A DNA stretch of 64,000 nt, taken from contig NZ_WPCU01000005.1 of the NCBI RefSeq assembly GCF_009742705.1, forward strand, positions 299,366-363,365, written 5' to 3'. Source of the stretch: Auraticoccus cholistanensis. Its GTDB lineage: Bacteria > Actinomycetota > Actinomycetes > Propionibacteriales > Propionibacteriaceae. Position 1 is the stretch's first letter; every line of letters starts with the position of its first letter. Below the pieces are notes generated by a model. The model did not search any database. It saw nothing but the letters and a program-made list of their open reading frames with translations, and was not told the DNA's origin. Of the stretch, positions 50,588 through 58,763 are shown in pieces. Both the position numbers and the translations under genes were made by a program.

Positions 50588-51891
50588 CCGCCTCCCACCC
50601 CCGACCGGCGGAGCGCCGGCGGCCGGGAGAGCGGTAACGACCGGCCCGACGTCCACGGCGCGAGGTCGTCCACCTCACGGGTGCCGCGCAGCGCCAGGTG
50701 CAGCGGGACGGCAGCCAGCGTCAGCAGGGCACCCGAGACCACGAGCGTGGCACGTAGACCGAGGACCTCGCCGAGCACACCCCCGAGCAGGGCGCCGAGG
50801 GGAAAGCCGCCCATGACGAGGAAGCGCGTGCTGGCCGTCACGCGGCTGAGCAGCTCGTCGGGGCACAGCTGCTGGCGGAGGCTGGCGCTGGTGATGGCGT
50901 AGACCAGCTGGCCCGCACCACCCACCGCCGAGCCCACCACGGCGAGCACGGCGAGCCACCCCGGCTGTGCCAGCGGGGTGAGCAGGTTGACCGGTCCGGT
51001 CAGGGCCAGGGACAGCCAGATGGTGCGCGCCGATCCGAGCCGCCGCGACAGCCGCGGGGTGAGCGCGGCCGCCGCCATCGCGGCCACCGACCCCGCGGCG
51101 AGGAGCAGCCCGACCGTGGTGGGGCCGAGACCGAGGGTCCGCACCCAGAAGATGAACGTCACCGCGGAGGCGATCGCGAAGGCGACGTTGCTGGTCGCGC
51201 TGGTCGCGGCGGTCGCCCGCAGCACCGGGTTGCGCACGACGAAGGCGAGGCCCTCGCCGACCTGCGCCCGCAGCCGCACGCGTCCGGTGGCGGGTGCCGC
51301 CGGCGCCGGTTCGACGGTGCGGATGGCCAGCAGCGACGCCGCGGAGACCAGGAAGGTGCCGACCTGCACCAGGACGACCTGGGAGGCGCCCCAGACGCCG
51401 ACCAGCCAGCCCCCGAGGGCGGGACCCACCAGCTCGCCCGAGGCCCGCACCGTCTCCAGCGAGGAGTTGCCGGCCAGCAGCCGGTTCCGGCCGACGACCG
51501 TGGGGGTGTAGCTCTGGTAGCCGACGTCGAAGAAGACCCGGGCGAACCCGGTCAGCAGCGACACCACCACGAGCTGGGTGATGCTGAGCAGCCCCAGCGC
51601 GGCGGCGACCGGGATGGTGGCCAGCAGCGCGGCCCGAGCCAGGTCGCTGGCGACCAGGACGGGTCGTCTGCGCAGCCGGTCGAGCCAGGCGCCGGCCGGC
51701 AGCCCGACCAGGGCGAAGGCCAGCGTCGAGGAGGCGGTGACCAGCCCCAGCTGCCAGGGCGAGGCGTGCAGGGTCAGGACGGCCAGCAGCGGCACGGCCA
51801 CGCCGCTGACCTGGGCGCCGAGCTGGCTGGTGGTCTGGCCGAGCAGCAGGAGACGGAAGTCGCGGTGGGCGAGCAGGGACGGGGCGGGCAC
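50386..51891 (-). CDS. MFS transporter (macrolide-efflux-like), with C-terminal extension
   Basis: A 501-residue MFS protein with twelve membrane segments to about residue 405 (start LLAHRDFRLLLLGQTTSQLGAQVSGVAVPLLAV; loop GAWLDRLRRRPVL). It resembles the Bacillus/Streptococcus-type Mef drug efflux family. After TREVDDLAPWTSGR come about 85 low-complexity, Ser/Arg/Pro-rich residues read antisense to the neighbouring membrane protein, so the natural stop may have been lost. Start GTG at 51891 with GGAGG 7 bases before. Nearby erm and a sensor kinase make a drug-response role possible. Confidence 0.82.
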   Translation of the reverse strand: MPAPSLLAHRDFRLLLLGQTTSQLGAQVSGVAVPLLAVLTLHASPWQLGLVTASSTLAFALVGLPAGAWLDRLRRRPVLVASDLARAALLATIPVAAALGLLSITQLVVVSLLTGFARVFFDVGYQSYTPTVVGRNRLLAGNSSLETVRASGELVGPALGGWLVGVWGASQVVLVQVGTFLVSAASLLAIRTVEPAPAAPATGRVRLRAQVGEGLAFVVRNPVLRATAATSATSNVAFAIASAVTFIFWVRTLGLGPTTVGLLLAAGSVAAMAAAALTPRLSRRLGSARTIWLSLALTGPVNLLTPLAQPGWLAVLAVVGSAVGGAGQLVYAITSASLRQQLCPDELLSRVTASTRFLVMGGFPLGALLGGVLGEVLGLRATLVVSGALLTLAAVPLHLALRGTREVDDLAPWTSGRSLPLSRPPALRRSGVGGGQDRACSPAPRSDRARCSSSARPPVARPHRALTASTGTTATGLASGPCSCPVSTGERTPLSRIDSTA

Positions 51892-52028
51892 GAGGTACCT
51901 CCGGGAGCAGCGGGCGGGACGACCCCACCCACGTCAGCTCGACCGCGAGGCGTTGCTCGGGGGAGGACAGCATCGCCCGGTCCGGGCTCCCCCGTCAAGG
52001 CACCCGGACCGGTGGACCAGCCCGCCGG

Positions 52029-53423
52029 CTACTGCACCGCCTGGTTGTAGTTCTCGATGGTCAGTCCGACGTTCTGCCGGGCCTTGGTCATCGACTCCTG
52101 CGGGTCCCCGCCGATGAGGGCACGCTCCAGCCCGTCCTCGCTGGCCTTGCGTATCTGCGGCATCGACCCGGCGGCGCAGCCGGTTGAGGTCGGCGACAGC
52201 TCGGTGCGCCGCAGCGACTCGATGGCCACGGTGAAGCTGGGGTTCGCGGCCAGGTACTCCTTCTCCTGGGGCAGCTCGAGGGCGGCGGTGTTGATCGGGA
52301 AGTACCCGGTCTCGATGTGCCACTGCGCCTGGCTCTCGGGGCTGGCGAGGAACTGCACGAGCTGCCAGGAGGCCTCCTTCTCGGCCTCGGTGTGCCCGAG
52401 ACCGGAGATCCACAGGCTGGCCCCGCCGATCGAGGGACCGGCGCCCGGGGCGAGCTCCCCCGACACCACCGGGTACGGCGCGACGCCCAGCTCGAACTTG
52501 CCCTCGGCGGCGGTGGCGAAGGACTTCAGCGCCCCGGTGGACTCCAGCGTGATGGCGGTCTGGCCGGCCTTGAAGGCGTCCTGGGCGTCCTTGGTGACCC
52601 GTCCGGTGTTCACCGCCAGACCGTCGGCGGTCATCTGCTGCCACCAGCCGACGGTCTCCACGACGGTGGGCTGGTCGAGCAGCGCCTGGGTGACCCGCTC
52701 GCCGTTGCGCCCGTTCTCGGCGTCGCACCACAGCTGCTGGGAGGTGGAGGCGAACTGCTCCAGCAGCCACCCGTAGATGGCCGCCCCGAAGCCGTACTGC
52801 ACCGGGCCGCCGCGCGAGGCGCTCAGCCGCTCGGCCGCGGCGCGGATCTCGGCCAGGTTCCCGGGCGGGTCGTCCGGGTCCAGGCCGGCGGCCCGGAACG
52901 CGTCCTTGTTGTAGTACAGCAGCGGGACGGAGGAGTTGAGCGGCATCGACCACTGCCGTCTGGCCACCGAGTAGTAGCCGGCGATGTTGGGCTGGATCTG
53001 GTCGAGGTCGTAGCCGTCCCGCTCGGCGAAGTCGGCGATCGGCACCACCTGCCCGGAGTCGATCATGAACTGGGTGCCGATGTCGTACACCTGCACCAGC
53101 GACGGGGTGGTGTCGGACTGCACCGACGCCTTGTACTTGGTGATGGCGTCGTCGTAGGTGCCCTGGAAGACCGCGGTCACGTGGATGCGGCCGGCGTGCT
53201 CGGCGTTGAACTGGTCGACCAGCTTCTGCAGCGCGATCCCGTTGGTCGCGTCCATCGAGTGCCAGAAGGTGATCTCGGTCAGCCCCTGGGTGGTCTCCAG
53301 GGCGTCGGCCGCGGGGACGGCGGTGCTGCCCTCCGGGCGTCCGCCGCCGCAGCCCGACAGCGCCAGCACCACGGCGAGCACGGCGGCGAGCGCCGCCGCG
53401 GCCGTCCGGCTGAGCCGGTTCAC
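52029..53423 (-). CDS. ugpB: ABC transporter substrate-binding protein (UgpB type)
   Basis: A 464-residue lipoprotein of SBP family 1. A signal with lipobox (VLALSGCGGG) is followed by ITFWHSMDATNGIALQKLVDQFNAEH, an amino-terminal lobe typical of UgpB, and MPLNSSVPLLYYNKDAFRAAGLDPDDPP and SIGGASLWISGLGHTEAEKEASWQLVQFLASPE. UgpB binds glycerol 3-phosphate and glycerophosphodiesters. Start GTG overlaps the upstream permease stop (GTGA). The operon has a PHO box and is next to PhoD, which fits phosphate scavenging. Confidence 0.88.
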   Translation of the reverse strand: MNRLSRTAAAALAAVLAVVLALSGCGGGRPEGSTAVPAADALETTQGLTEITFWHSMDATNGIALQKLVDQFNAEHAGRIHVTAVFQGTYDDAITKYKASVQSDTTPSLVQVYDIGTQFMIDSGQVVPIADFAERDGYDLDQIQPNIAGYYSVARRQWSMPLNSSVPLLYYNKDAFRAAGLDPDDPPGNLAEIRAAAERLSASRGGPVQYGFGAAIYGWLLEQFASTSQQLWCDAENGRNGERVTQALLDQPTVVETVGWWQQMTADGLAVNTGRVTKDAQDAFKAGQTAITLESTGALKSFATAAEGKFELGVAPYPVVSGELAPGAGPSIGGASLWISGLGHTEAEKEASWQLVQFLASPESQAQWHIETGYFPINTAALELPQEKEYLAANPSFTVAIESLRRTELSPTSTGCAAGSMPQIRKASEDGLERALIGGDPQESMTKARQNVGLTIENYNQAVQ

Positions 53424-54307
53424 CGCCCTGCTCCCGCCGTGAGCCCGCGGACGATGAACCGCTGCCCGAACAGCACCAGCAGCAGCGTCGGGAGCAGCGC
53501 CAGCGCCACCCCGGCGAGCACCATGCCGGGGTCGTTGGCGTCCACCGACTGCAGCTGGGTGATGCCGATCTGGATGGTCTGGTTCTCCGGTGCCTGGGTG
53601 ATCAGCAGCGGCCAGAAGTACATGTTCCACGCCGAGAGGAACGCCCACACCCCCAGCGCGGCGATCGAGGGGCGGGTCAGCGGGGCCAGGATCCGCCACA
53701 GGAAGCCGAAGGTGCTGACCCCGTCCACCCGGGCGGCGTCGCGCAGCTCCATCGGGAAGGTGAGGAAGGCCTGGCGCATCAGGAAGACGCCGAAGCCCGC
53801 GGCCAGGTACGGCAGCGCCAGCGCCGCGATGGTGTTCACCAGCCCGAGCTCGGCCATCGCCAGGTAGTTGGGGATGATGATCGCCTCCCAGGGGATCATC
53901 ATCGTGCTGAGCAGCAGGAAGAACCAGAAGGTGCGGGCCCGCAGCGGCAGGAACACCAGCGCGTAGGCGGCGCACACGCTGGTGACGAGCTGACCGGCGA
54001 CGACCAGCGCGGCCACCACGAACGAGTTCAGGTACTGCCGTCCCAGCGGGATCACCTCGAGGGCGTTGGCGTAGTTCTCCGGGTGCAGCCCCGAGACCGG
54101 GAACAGCTTCGGCGGGAAGGAGGTCAGGTCCGCCGAGCCCATGAAGGAGCCCACCAGCCCGAAGTAGACCGGGAAGAGCAGCACCACGAACAGCACCCCC
54201 AGGCCGAGGTAGGTGCCCAGGGCCGACGGCGTCCGCCGACGGGTGCGGCGCTGCGGCGACGGGTCGTCGGTGGAGGTCGGCGGTGCGACGGTGGCGGTGG
54301 TGGTCAT
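53420..54307 (-). CDS. ugpE: ABC transporter permease (UgpE type)
   Basis: A 295-residue MalG/UgpE-like permease: six membrane segments and the EAA loop MELRDAARVDGVSTFGFLWRILAPLTRPSIAALGVWAFLSAWNMYFWPLL. A Thr/Pro-rich cytoplasmic N terminus precedes the first helix. Start ATG shares a base with the ugpA stop (TGATG). No ATPase gene is present in the operon, so a shared multitask ATPase (MsiK-like) is expected elsewhere. Confidence 0.9.
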   Translation of the reverse strand: MTTTATVAPPTSTDDPSPQRRTRRRTPSALGTYLGLGVLFVVLLFPVYFGLVGSFMGSADLTSFPPKLFPVSGLHPENYANALEVIPLGRQYLNSFVVAALVVAGQLVTSVCAAYALVFLPLRARTFWFFLLLSTMMIPWEAIIIPNYLAMAELGLVNTIAALALPYLAAGFGVFLMRQAFLTFPMELRDAARVDGVSTFGFLWRILAPLTRPSIAALGVWAFLSAWNMYFWPLLITQAPENQTIQIGITQLQSVDANDPGMVLAGVALALLPTLLLVLFGQRFIVRGLTAGAGR

Positions 54308-55221
54308 CAGCTGTAGTGGACCTTCCGCTCGAGGACCCCGAACTGGAACCCGGTGATCACCAGCACCACCAGCAGCAGGACGATCGCCTGCGCCGACCCG
54401 GCGCCGAAGTTGGAGTTGTTGTTGGCGAAGGCCACGTCGTAGATCGAGTAGACCAGCGTCGTGGTGGAGCGGTCCGGGCCGCCGCGGGTGAGGATGTGGA
54501 TCTGCCCGAAGCTCTGCAGCGCCTGGATGGTGCCGGTGACGGCCAGGAAGAACAGCTGCGGGCTGATCAGCGGCATCACGATCCGGGTCTGCAGCCGCCA
54601 GCCGGTCGCGCCGTCGAGCCGGGCGGCCTCGAGGACGTCGTCGGGGACGGCCCCCAGCCCGGCCGAGAGCACGAGCAGGTTGTAGCCCACCTGCATCCAC
54701 ACCGAGGTCAGCGCCACCGACAGCAGCGCCCACGGCGGCTGGGTGAGCCAGCCGACCGGGCCCAGCCCCACCAGCGACAGCAGCCCGTTGAAGGCCCCGG
54801 TGGCCGGGTTCATCATGACCCCGAACAGCACCGCGGCGGTGGCCACCGAGTAGGCGAACGGCAGCGCGAACGCGGTCCGGAAGAAGCGGACGAAGCGGAT
54901 GCGCTCCGACAGCAGCAGCGCCAGCACCAGCCCGATCAGCATGCTGGGGACCACGGTGAGCAGCACGAACGCGAACGTGGTGAGCAGGATGCGGCCGAAC
55001 TCGCCGCTGGTCACCAGCAGCTCGTAGTTGCGCAGCCCGACGAACCCGTTGGGCCGGCCGAACAGGTCGCTGCGCTGGAACGAGAGGTAGATGGATCGGC
55101 CGAGCGGGAGGAAGAAGAAGGCGGCGAAGACGAGCAGCGCCGGCAGCAGGTACAGCAGCGCGACGGCGGACGAGCTGCGGTGCCGGACGCGTCGGACGGG
55201 GGTGGAGGCGACGGTGCCCAT
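54307..55221 (-). CDS. ugpA: ABC transporter permease (UgpA type)
   Basis: A 304-residue MalF/UgpA-like permease with six membrane segments and the EAA loop VLEAARLDGATGWRLQTRIVMPLISPQLFFLAVTGTIQALQSFGQIHILTRGGPDRSTTTLVYSIYD, given here in parts: LEAARLDGATGW and TRGGPDRSTTTLV. It is the first gene of the operon. ATG 55221 is 6 bases after TACGTT (55228-55233), so leaderless, and the -35 region is replaced by a PHO box, which indicates activation by PhoP. Confidence 0.9.
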   Translation of the reverse strand: MGTVASTPVRRVRHRSSSAVALLYLLPALLVFAAFFFLPLGRSIYLSFQRSDLFGRPNGFVGLRNYELLVTSGEFGRILLTTFAFVLLTVVPSMLIGLVLALLLSERIRFVRFFRTAFALPFAYSVATAAVLFGVMMNPATGAFNGLLSLVGLGPVGWLTQPPWALLSVALTSVWMQVGYNLLVLSAGLGAVPDDVLEAARLDGATGWRLQTRIVMPLISPQLFFLAVTGTIQALQSFGQIHILTRGGPDRSTTTLVYSIYDVAFANNNSNFGAGSAQAIVLLLVVLVITGFQFGVLERKVHYS

Positions 55222-55227
55222 GGCAGC

Positions 55228-55255
55228 AACGTAGTTCACCTGCTGTTCACCTGGG
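55228..55255 (-). promoter_or_regulatory. PHO box and -10 of the ugp operon
   Basis: Two 11-base direct repeats beginning GTTCACC on the plus strand (55234-55244, 55245-55255) match the direct repeat bound by PhoP in Streptomyces. On the minus strand they lie directly upstream of the -10 TACGTT (55228-55233), which is 6 bases before ATG 55221. PhoP would bind where the -35 should be. Confidence 0.75.
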
Positions 55256-55309
55256 CAGCCGCCCCGCCGGGGTGCCGGGACGGGCGGGGACGGCCGGGGC
55301 CGCCGCGGG

Positions 55310-56842
55310 TCAGCCGCGGGAGCTGACCGACCCCACCTCCGCGCCGTAGCGCAGCGACCACGTCGGGGACAGCGTGATCCGCCCGTCCGGCCGGGTGATC
55401 TCGTTGCCCAGCCGGTAGGTGGTGGTCCAGCTGCCCGCGGTGACGGTGTGGATGCTGAGCCCGTTGTACTGCGCCCAGCCCGCTCCCTCGCCGTACCCGT
55501 ACGCCGCCAGGAACCCGGGTCCACCCTGCCCGGCCACGCGGACGGCCTCCCAGTTGTTGGCGCTGCCGCTGGTCATGGCCGCGTTGACGAACTCGGTGGC
55601 CACCGGCGTCGAGCTGACGTCGTCGGGGTCCCGCTGGACGTGGGTGACCATGGCGCAGTGGATGTCGCCCGAGAGCACCAGCGGGTTGAAGGTGCGCGGG
55701 TCGGCCTGCTTGCGGGCCAGCAGCGCCTCGGTCAGCCGGCCGCGGGTGCCGGCGTGGTCCTTCCACAGGCTGCCGAAGCCGGCGAAGCTGCTGATCGGGG
55801 TCTGCGTCCCGATGGCGGTGAAGCGGGCGGTGCTGGTGGTGACGAAGTCCAGCAGCTCGGCCTCCTGGGCGTCGCCGAGGAGGGTGTCGCGGCCGACGAA
55901 CTGGCGCATGTCGGTGAGGAAGAGGTCGAGGGCGTCGCCCCACCGCACGCGCCGGTGCAGCGGCAGCCGCAGCCGTCCGCCCGCGTCGGGCTCGGGGCGT
56001 CCCCGCAGCGGCAGGTTCTCCCAGTAGGCGCGCAGGGCGGCGTTCCACCGCGGCGGCCGGGCGCCCAGGTTCCCGCCGCGGACGTCGTTGAAGAACTCGT
56101 GGTCGTCGGGCACCGCGTAGACGGGGAAGCGGCGGTGCAGCTCGCGCAGGCTCTCGCGGCTCTTGTACTGCCCGTAGCGGGTGCGGTAGCCGCCGAGGTC
56201 GTCCACCGGGGCCGGCGGCAGGTGCGCGGCCCGGCCGAACTCGTAGATGTAGTCGCCCAGGTAGACCACGAAGTCGACGTCGTGCGAGGCGACGAGGTCC
56301 GAGATCCCGTTGAAGTGCAGCTCGTTGTCCACCCCGGCCAGGTTCTGGCAGTTGATCACCGCGAACCGCACGGGGGTCGAGGTGCCGGCGGTCGGCAGGG
56401 TGCGGGTCTCCCCCACCGGGCTGCGGTGGTCCCCGACGAGGAACTGGTAGTGGTAGCGGGTCCGCGGCCGGAGCCCGGTCACCAGCGCGTGCACCGAGAA
56501 CGCGTCGGCCCTCACCGCGGCGTAGGAACCGACGAAGACGCAGCGGCGCTCGTCGGCCAGCCGGTCCGCCGAGGTGGCGACGCGCAGCGTGACCGTCACC
56601 TCCTGGTGCGGGTCCATGCCGAACGAGGTCGCGCGGTCGGTGGGGTCCGGTGCCAGCCGGGTCCACAGCACCACCGAGGTGTCGTCGGCGTCGCCGGAGG
56701 CCACGCCGAGCCTGAAGGGGTCGGCGGCGACCGTCGCGTGCGCGCTCGCGGCCGGGGCCAGGGTGGCGGCCGCGAGGCCGACGCCGGCCGCGGACAGGAA
56801 CCGTCGGCGGTCGAGCGAGGGGTCAGGGGATGTGGGGTGCAT
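55310..56842 (-). CDS. phoD: Alkaline phosphatase PhoD (Tat-exported)
   Basis: A 510-residue PhoD-type phosphatase/phosphodiesterase. The Tat signal is DRRRFLSAAGVGLAAATLAPAASA. The metallophosphatase residues are in VINCQN, YLGDYIYE, DDHEFFND and LSGDIHCAM. PhoD is a calcium/iron enzyme releasing phosphate from phosphodiesters outside the cell. ATG 56842 gives a proper signal. It is directly upstream of the ugp operon (90 bases) on the same strand, and the two likely belong to the phosphate-starvation response. Confidence 0.94.
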   Translation of the reverse strand: MHPTSPDPSLDRRRFLSAAGVGLAAATLAPAASAHATVAADPFRLGVASGDADDTSVVLWTRLAPDPTDRATSFGMDPHQEVTVTLRVATSADRLADERRCVFVGSYAAVRADAFSVHALVTGLRPRTRYHYQFLVGDHRSPVGETRTLPTAGTSTPVRFAVINCQNLAGVDNELHFNGISDLVASHDVDFVVYLGDYIYEFGRAAHLPPAPVDDLGGYRTRYGQYKSRESLRELHRRFPVYAVPDDHEFFNDVRGGNLGARPPRWNAALRAYWENLPLRGRPEPDAGGRLRLPLHRRVRWGDALDLFLTDMRQFVGRDTLLGDAQEAELLDFVTTSTARFTAIGTQTPISSFAGFGSLWKDHAGTRGRLTEALLARKQADPRTFNPLVLSGDIHCAMVTHVQRDPDDVSSTPVATEFVNAAMTSGSANNWEAVRVAGQGGPGFLAAYGYGEGAGWAQYNGLSIHTVTAGSWTTTYRLGNEITRPDGRITLSPTWSLRYGAEVGSVSSRG

Positions 56843-56979
56843 GGCGAGCCTTGCCGGTCGGCGGGCGGGGACGCCCACACCCTGCCCCTGCCAGGGGTCA
56901 GCCCGGCGACACCCGGGCGAACGTCCGGCGGCGGGACGACGACCTGCGGCCGACCTCGCGCCGGGCGGCACGCCGGCGG

Positions 56980-57528
56980 CTACCGCGGAGCCGGCCCCAG
57001 CTCCGCCACGACCGCCTGCCCACCGTCCCAGGTGGCGACCAGCGCCGGTCCCCGGCCCGCCGCCGGGCCGAGCTCGTCGGACACCCGCACGGTGCTCCGG
57101 TCGGCAGCCTCGGCCGTTCCCTCACCGGCGGCGACGGTCAGCGCGACCGTCGGCTCGCGGGTGCCGACGCGTTCCCCGTCGGCCCACAGCTCCAGGACCG
57201 CCTGCTCCTGCTCACCGAGGAGGGCGCGGCGGAAGCAGTCGAGGGCGACCGGGTCGGTGGTGCCGTCGTACACCCACCGCCGCCCGAGTGCGGAGTGCTC
57301 CATCGTGGCGACGAGCTGCGCGGCCGGGTCGTCCAGCGGGGCGCCGCGGTAGCTGAAGACGGTGTGCCGCAGCCGCCCGCCGGCCCGGACGACGAACGCC
57401 TCGACACCCACCTCGCCGGCGGGGTCGTCGAAGCGGTAGCTCCCCAGGATCTCGACGGGGCCGCCGAGGACGGTCTCGAGCAGCTCCTGCTTCGTCGGGG
57501 TGATCGAGGCCTGGTGGATGATCGCCAT
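56980..57528 (-). CDS. Maltokinase N-terminal cap-like domain protein
   Basis: A 182-residue protein matching the N-terminal cap domain of maltokinase (IHQASITPTKQELLETVLGG start, DDPAGEVGVEAFVVRAGGRLRHTVFSYRGAPLDD, ALGRRWVYDGTTDPVALDCFRRALLGEQ) without the kinase domain. Stand-alone cap proteins are common in actinobacteria and have no known role. It precedes phoD on the same strand by about 140 bases. Confidence 0.8.
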   Translation of the reverse strand: MAIIHQASITPTKQELLETVLGGPVEILGSYRFDDPAGEVGVEAFVVRAGGRLRHTVFSYRGAPLDDPAAQLVATMEHSALGRRWVYDGTTDPVALDCFRRALLGEQEQAVLELWADGERVGTREPTVALTVAAGEGTAEAADRSTVRVSDELGPAAGRGPALVATWDGGQAVVAELGPAPR

Positions 57529-57552
57529 GGCAGCAGGATAGGAGGGCCGCGG

Positions 57553-57873
57553 TCAGCCGTCGGCGGATCGGAGCCGCGTGGTGTCGGAGCGCCGGCCGGA
57601 GCGGAAGGTCTCCAGCGCCTGGTGCGGCGGCACGGAGGAGGCGGCGAACAGCACCGACCCGTCCGCGGCCACGTAGAGGGTGCCGCCGCCCCGGACCAGG
57701 TGGGACACCGTCACCGCGCCGTCCTCTGGCAGCAGCCGGTACCCCAGCGGTGCGTCCTCGGGCACCATCCGCCGCCAGAGCGCGGAGCCCACCTCCAGCA
57801 GCCGCTGCTGCGCGGCGGTGGGCGTCGGGGCGTCACCAGCGGTGGACGGCTCGGGCCTCCCCGTTCCGGTCAT
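57553..57873 (-). CDS. Hypothetical protein (tryptophan/Arg-poor small protein)
   Basis: A 106-residue protein with a disordered N terminus and a compact part from residue 22 (AQQRLLEVGSALWRRMVPEDAPLGYRLLPEDGAVTVSHLVRGGGTLYVAADGSVLFAAS), then PPHQALETFRSGRR. No family recognised. GGAGG lies 5 bases before ATG 57873; the GTG four codons upstream is a less likely start. Confidence 0.55.
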   Translation of the reverse strand: MTGTGRPEPSTAGDAPTPTAAQQRLLEVGSALWRRMVPEDAPLGYRLLPEDGAVTVSHLVRGGGTLYVAADGSVLFAASSVPPHQALETFRSGRRSDTTRLRSADG

Positions 57874-57945
57874 CTCGTCCTCCACGTCCTCACCCCGCCG
57901 CCGGGGATCCCCTGCTCGCCTCGTCGAGCATGGTGCCGCACCGGC

Positions 57946-58623
57946 TCAGGTCAGCACCTCCCACAGCACCCCGAGGGACAGCATCGCCCCCGCGACGACG
58001 CCCAGACGGAGCAGCCACCGCCAGCTGGACACCGGCCGCAGCCGTCGGCCCTCCGCGGCGAGGTCGGGCGAGCCGGGCTGGCGCGGGTCGCACCACCGCG
58101 CCCAGGAGCCCACCGTGCCGCCGAGCAGCCCGACCAGCGTGGTGAGCCGCTGCCGGGTCGCCGGGTCCAGCGCCGAGACGGGACGGCGCACGTGCACCAG
58201 CAGCCAGTCGTCGACGACCTCCAGGTCGAAGGACCAGCCGTACTCGAGCACGACGGCCACCACGTCGGGGGTGAGCAGCTGCCGGGCGTCGTGCTCGTAC
58301 CCCTGCGGGCAGTGCAGGGCGAACGTGGCGTCGAAGGGCTGCCCGAGCCGGAGCCGCTGGCCGCGGGCCACCCCCTCGGAGGCGTCGGTGGAGATGATCC
58401 CGCCGCCGCGGCGGTTCTCGAGCACGAGGTGGGGCAGCCGGCGGTCCAGCCGCACCGCGGCGAAGCCCCAGCTGGTGCGGTCACCGTTGCCGATCTGCCC
58501 TCGGGCGTCGCCGTACAGGACCTCGCGCGGTCGCTCCACCCGGTTCACCACCGTCACGACCGCCGTGGGGGCGTGCTCGAAGACCACCCCGGGCAGCGTC
58601 GGGACGGACGGGACGCTGCTCAC
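57946..58623 (-). CDS. Uncharacterised protein with C-terminal membrane anchor
   Basis: A 225-residue protein, mostly soluble (PREVLYGDARGQIGNGDRTSWGFAAVRLDRRLPHLVLENRRGGG, FALHCPQGYEHDARQLLTPDVVAVVLEYGWSFDLEVVDDWLLVHVR), with a C-terminal membrane helix (WRWLLRLGVVAGAMLSLGVLWEVL). It resembles a family of tail-anchored actinobacterial proteins of unknown function. GTG 58623 has AGGAAGGAG 10-18 bases upstream. Confidence 0.6.
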   Translation of the reverse strand: MSSVPSVPTLPGVVFEHAPTAVVTVVNRVERPREVLYGDARGQIGNGDRTSWGFAAVRLDRRLPHLVLENRRGGGIISTDASEGVARGQRLRLGQPFDATFALHCPQGYEHDARQLLTPDVVAVVLEYGWSFDLEVVDDWLLVHVRRPVSALDPATRQRLTTLVGLLGGTVGSWARWCDPRQPGSPDLAAEGRRLRPVSSWRWLLRLGVVAGAMLSLGVLWEVLT

Positions 58624-58763
58624 CGCTGCCGCTCCTTCCTCAGGCTGTCATCCCATCCTGGCGGGCCAGCCGCGCGACCCGACGCCGGGGTCGGCGCGGA
58701 CCGCTGCCGGCGTCACGCTCGGGCACGCGCCGGTCGACGTCCTCCTCAGCCGGGCCGTGGCTG

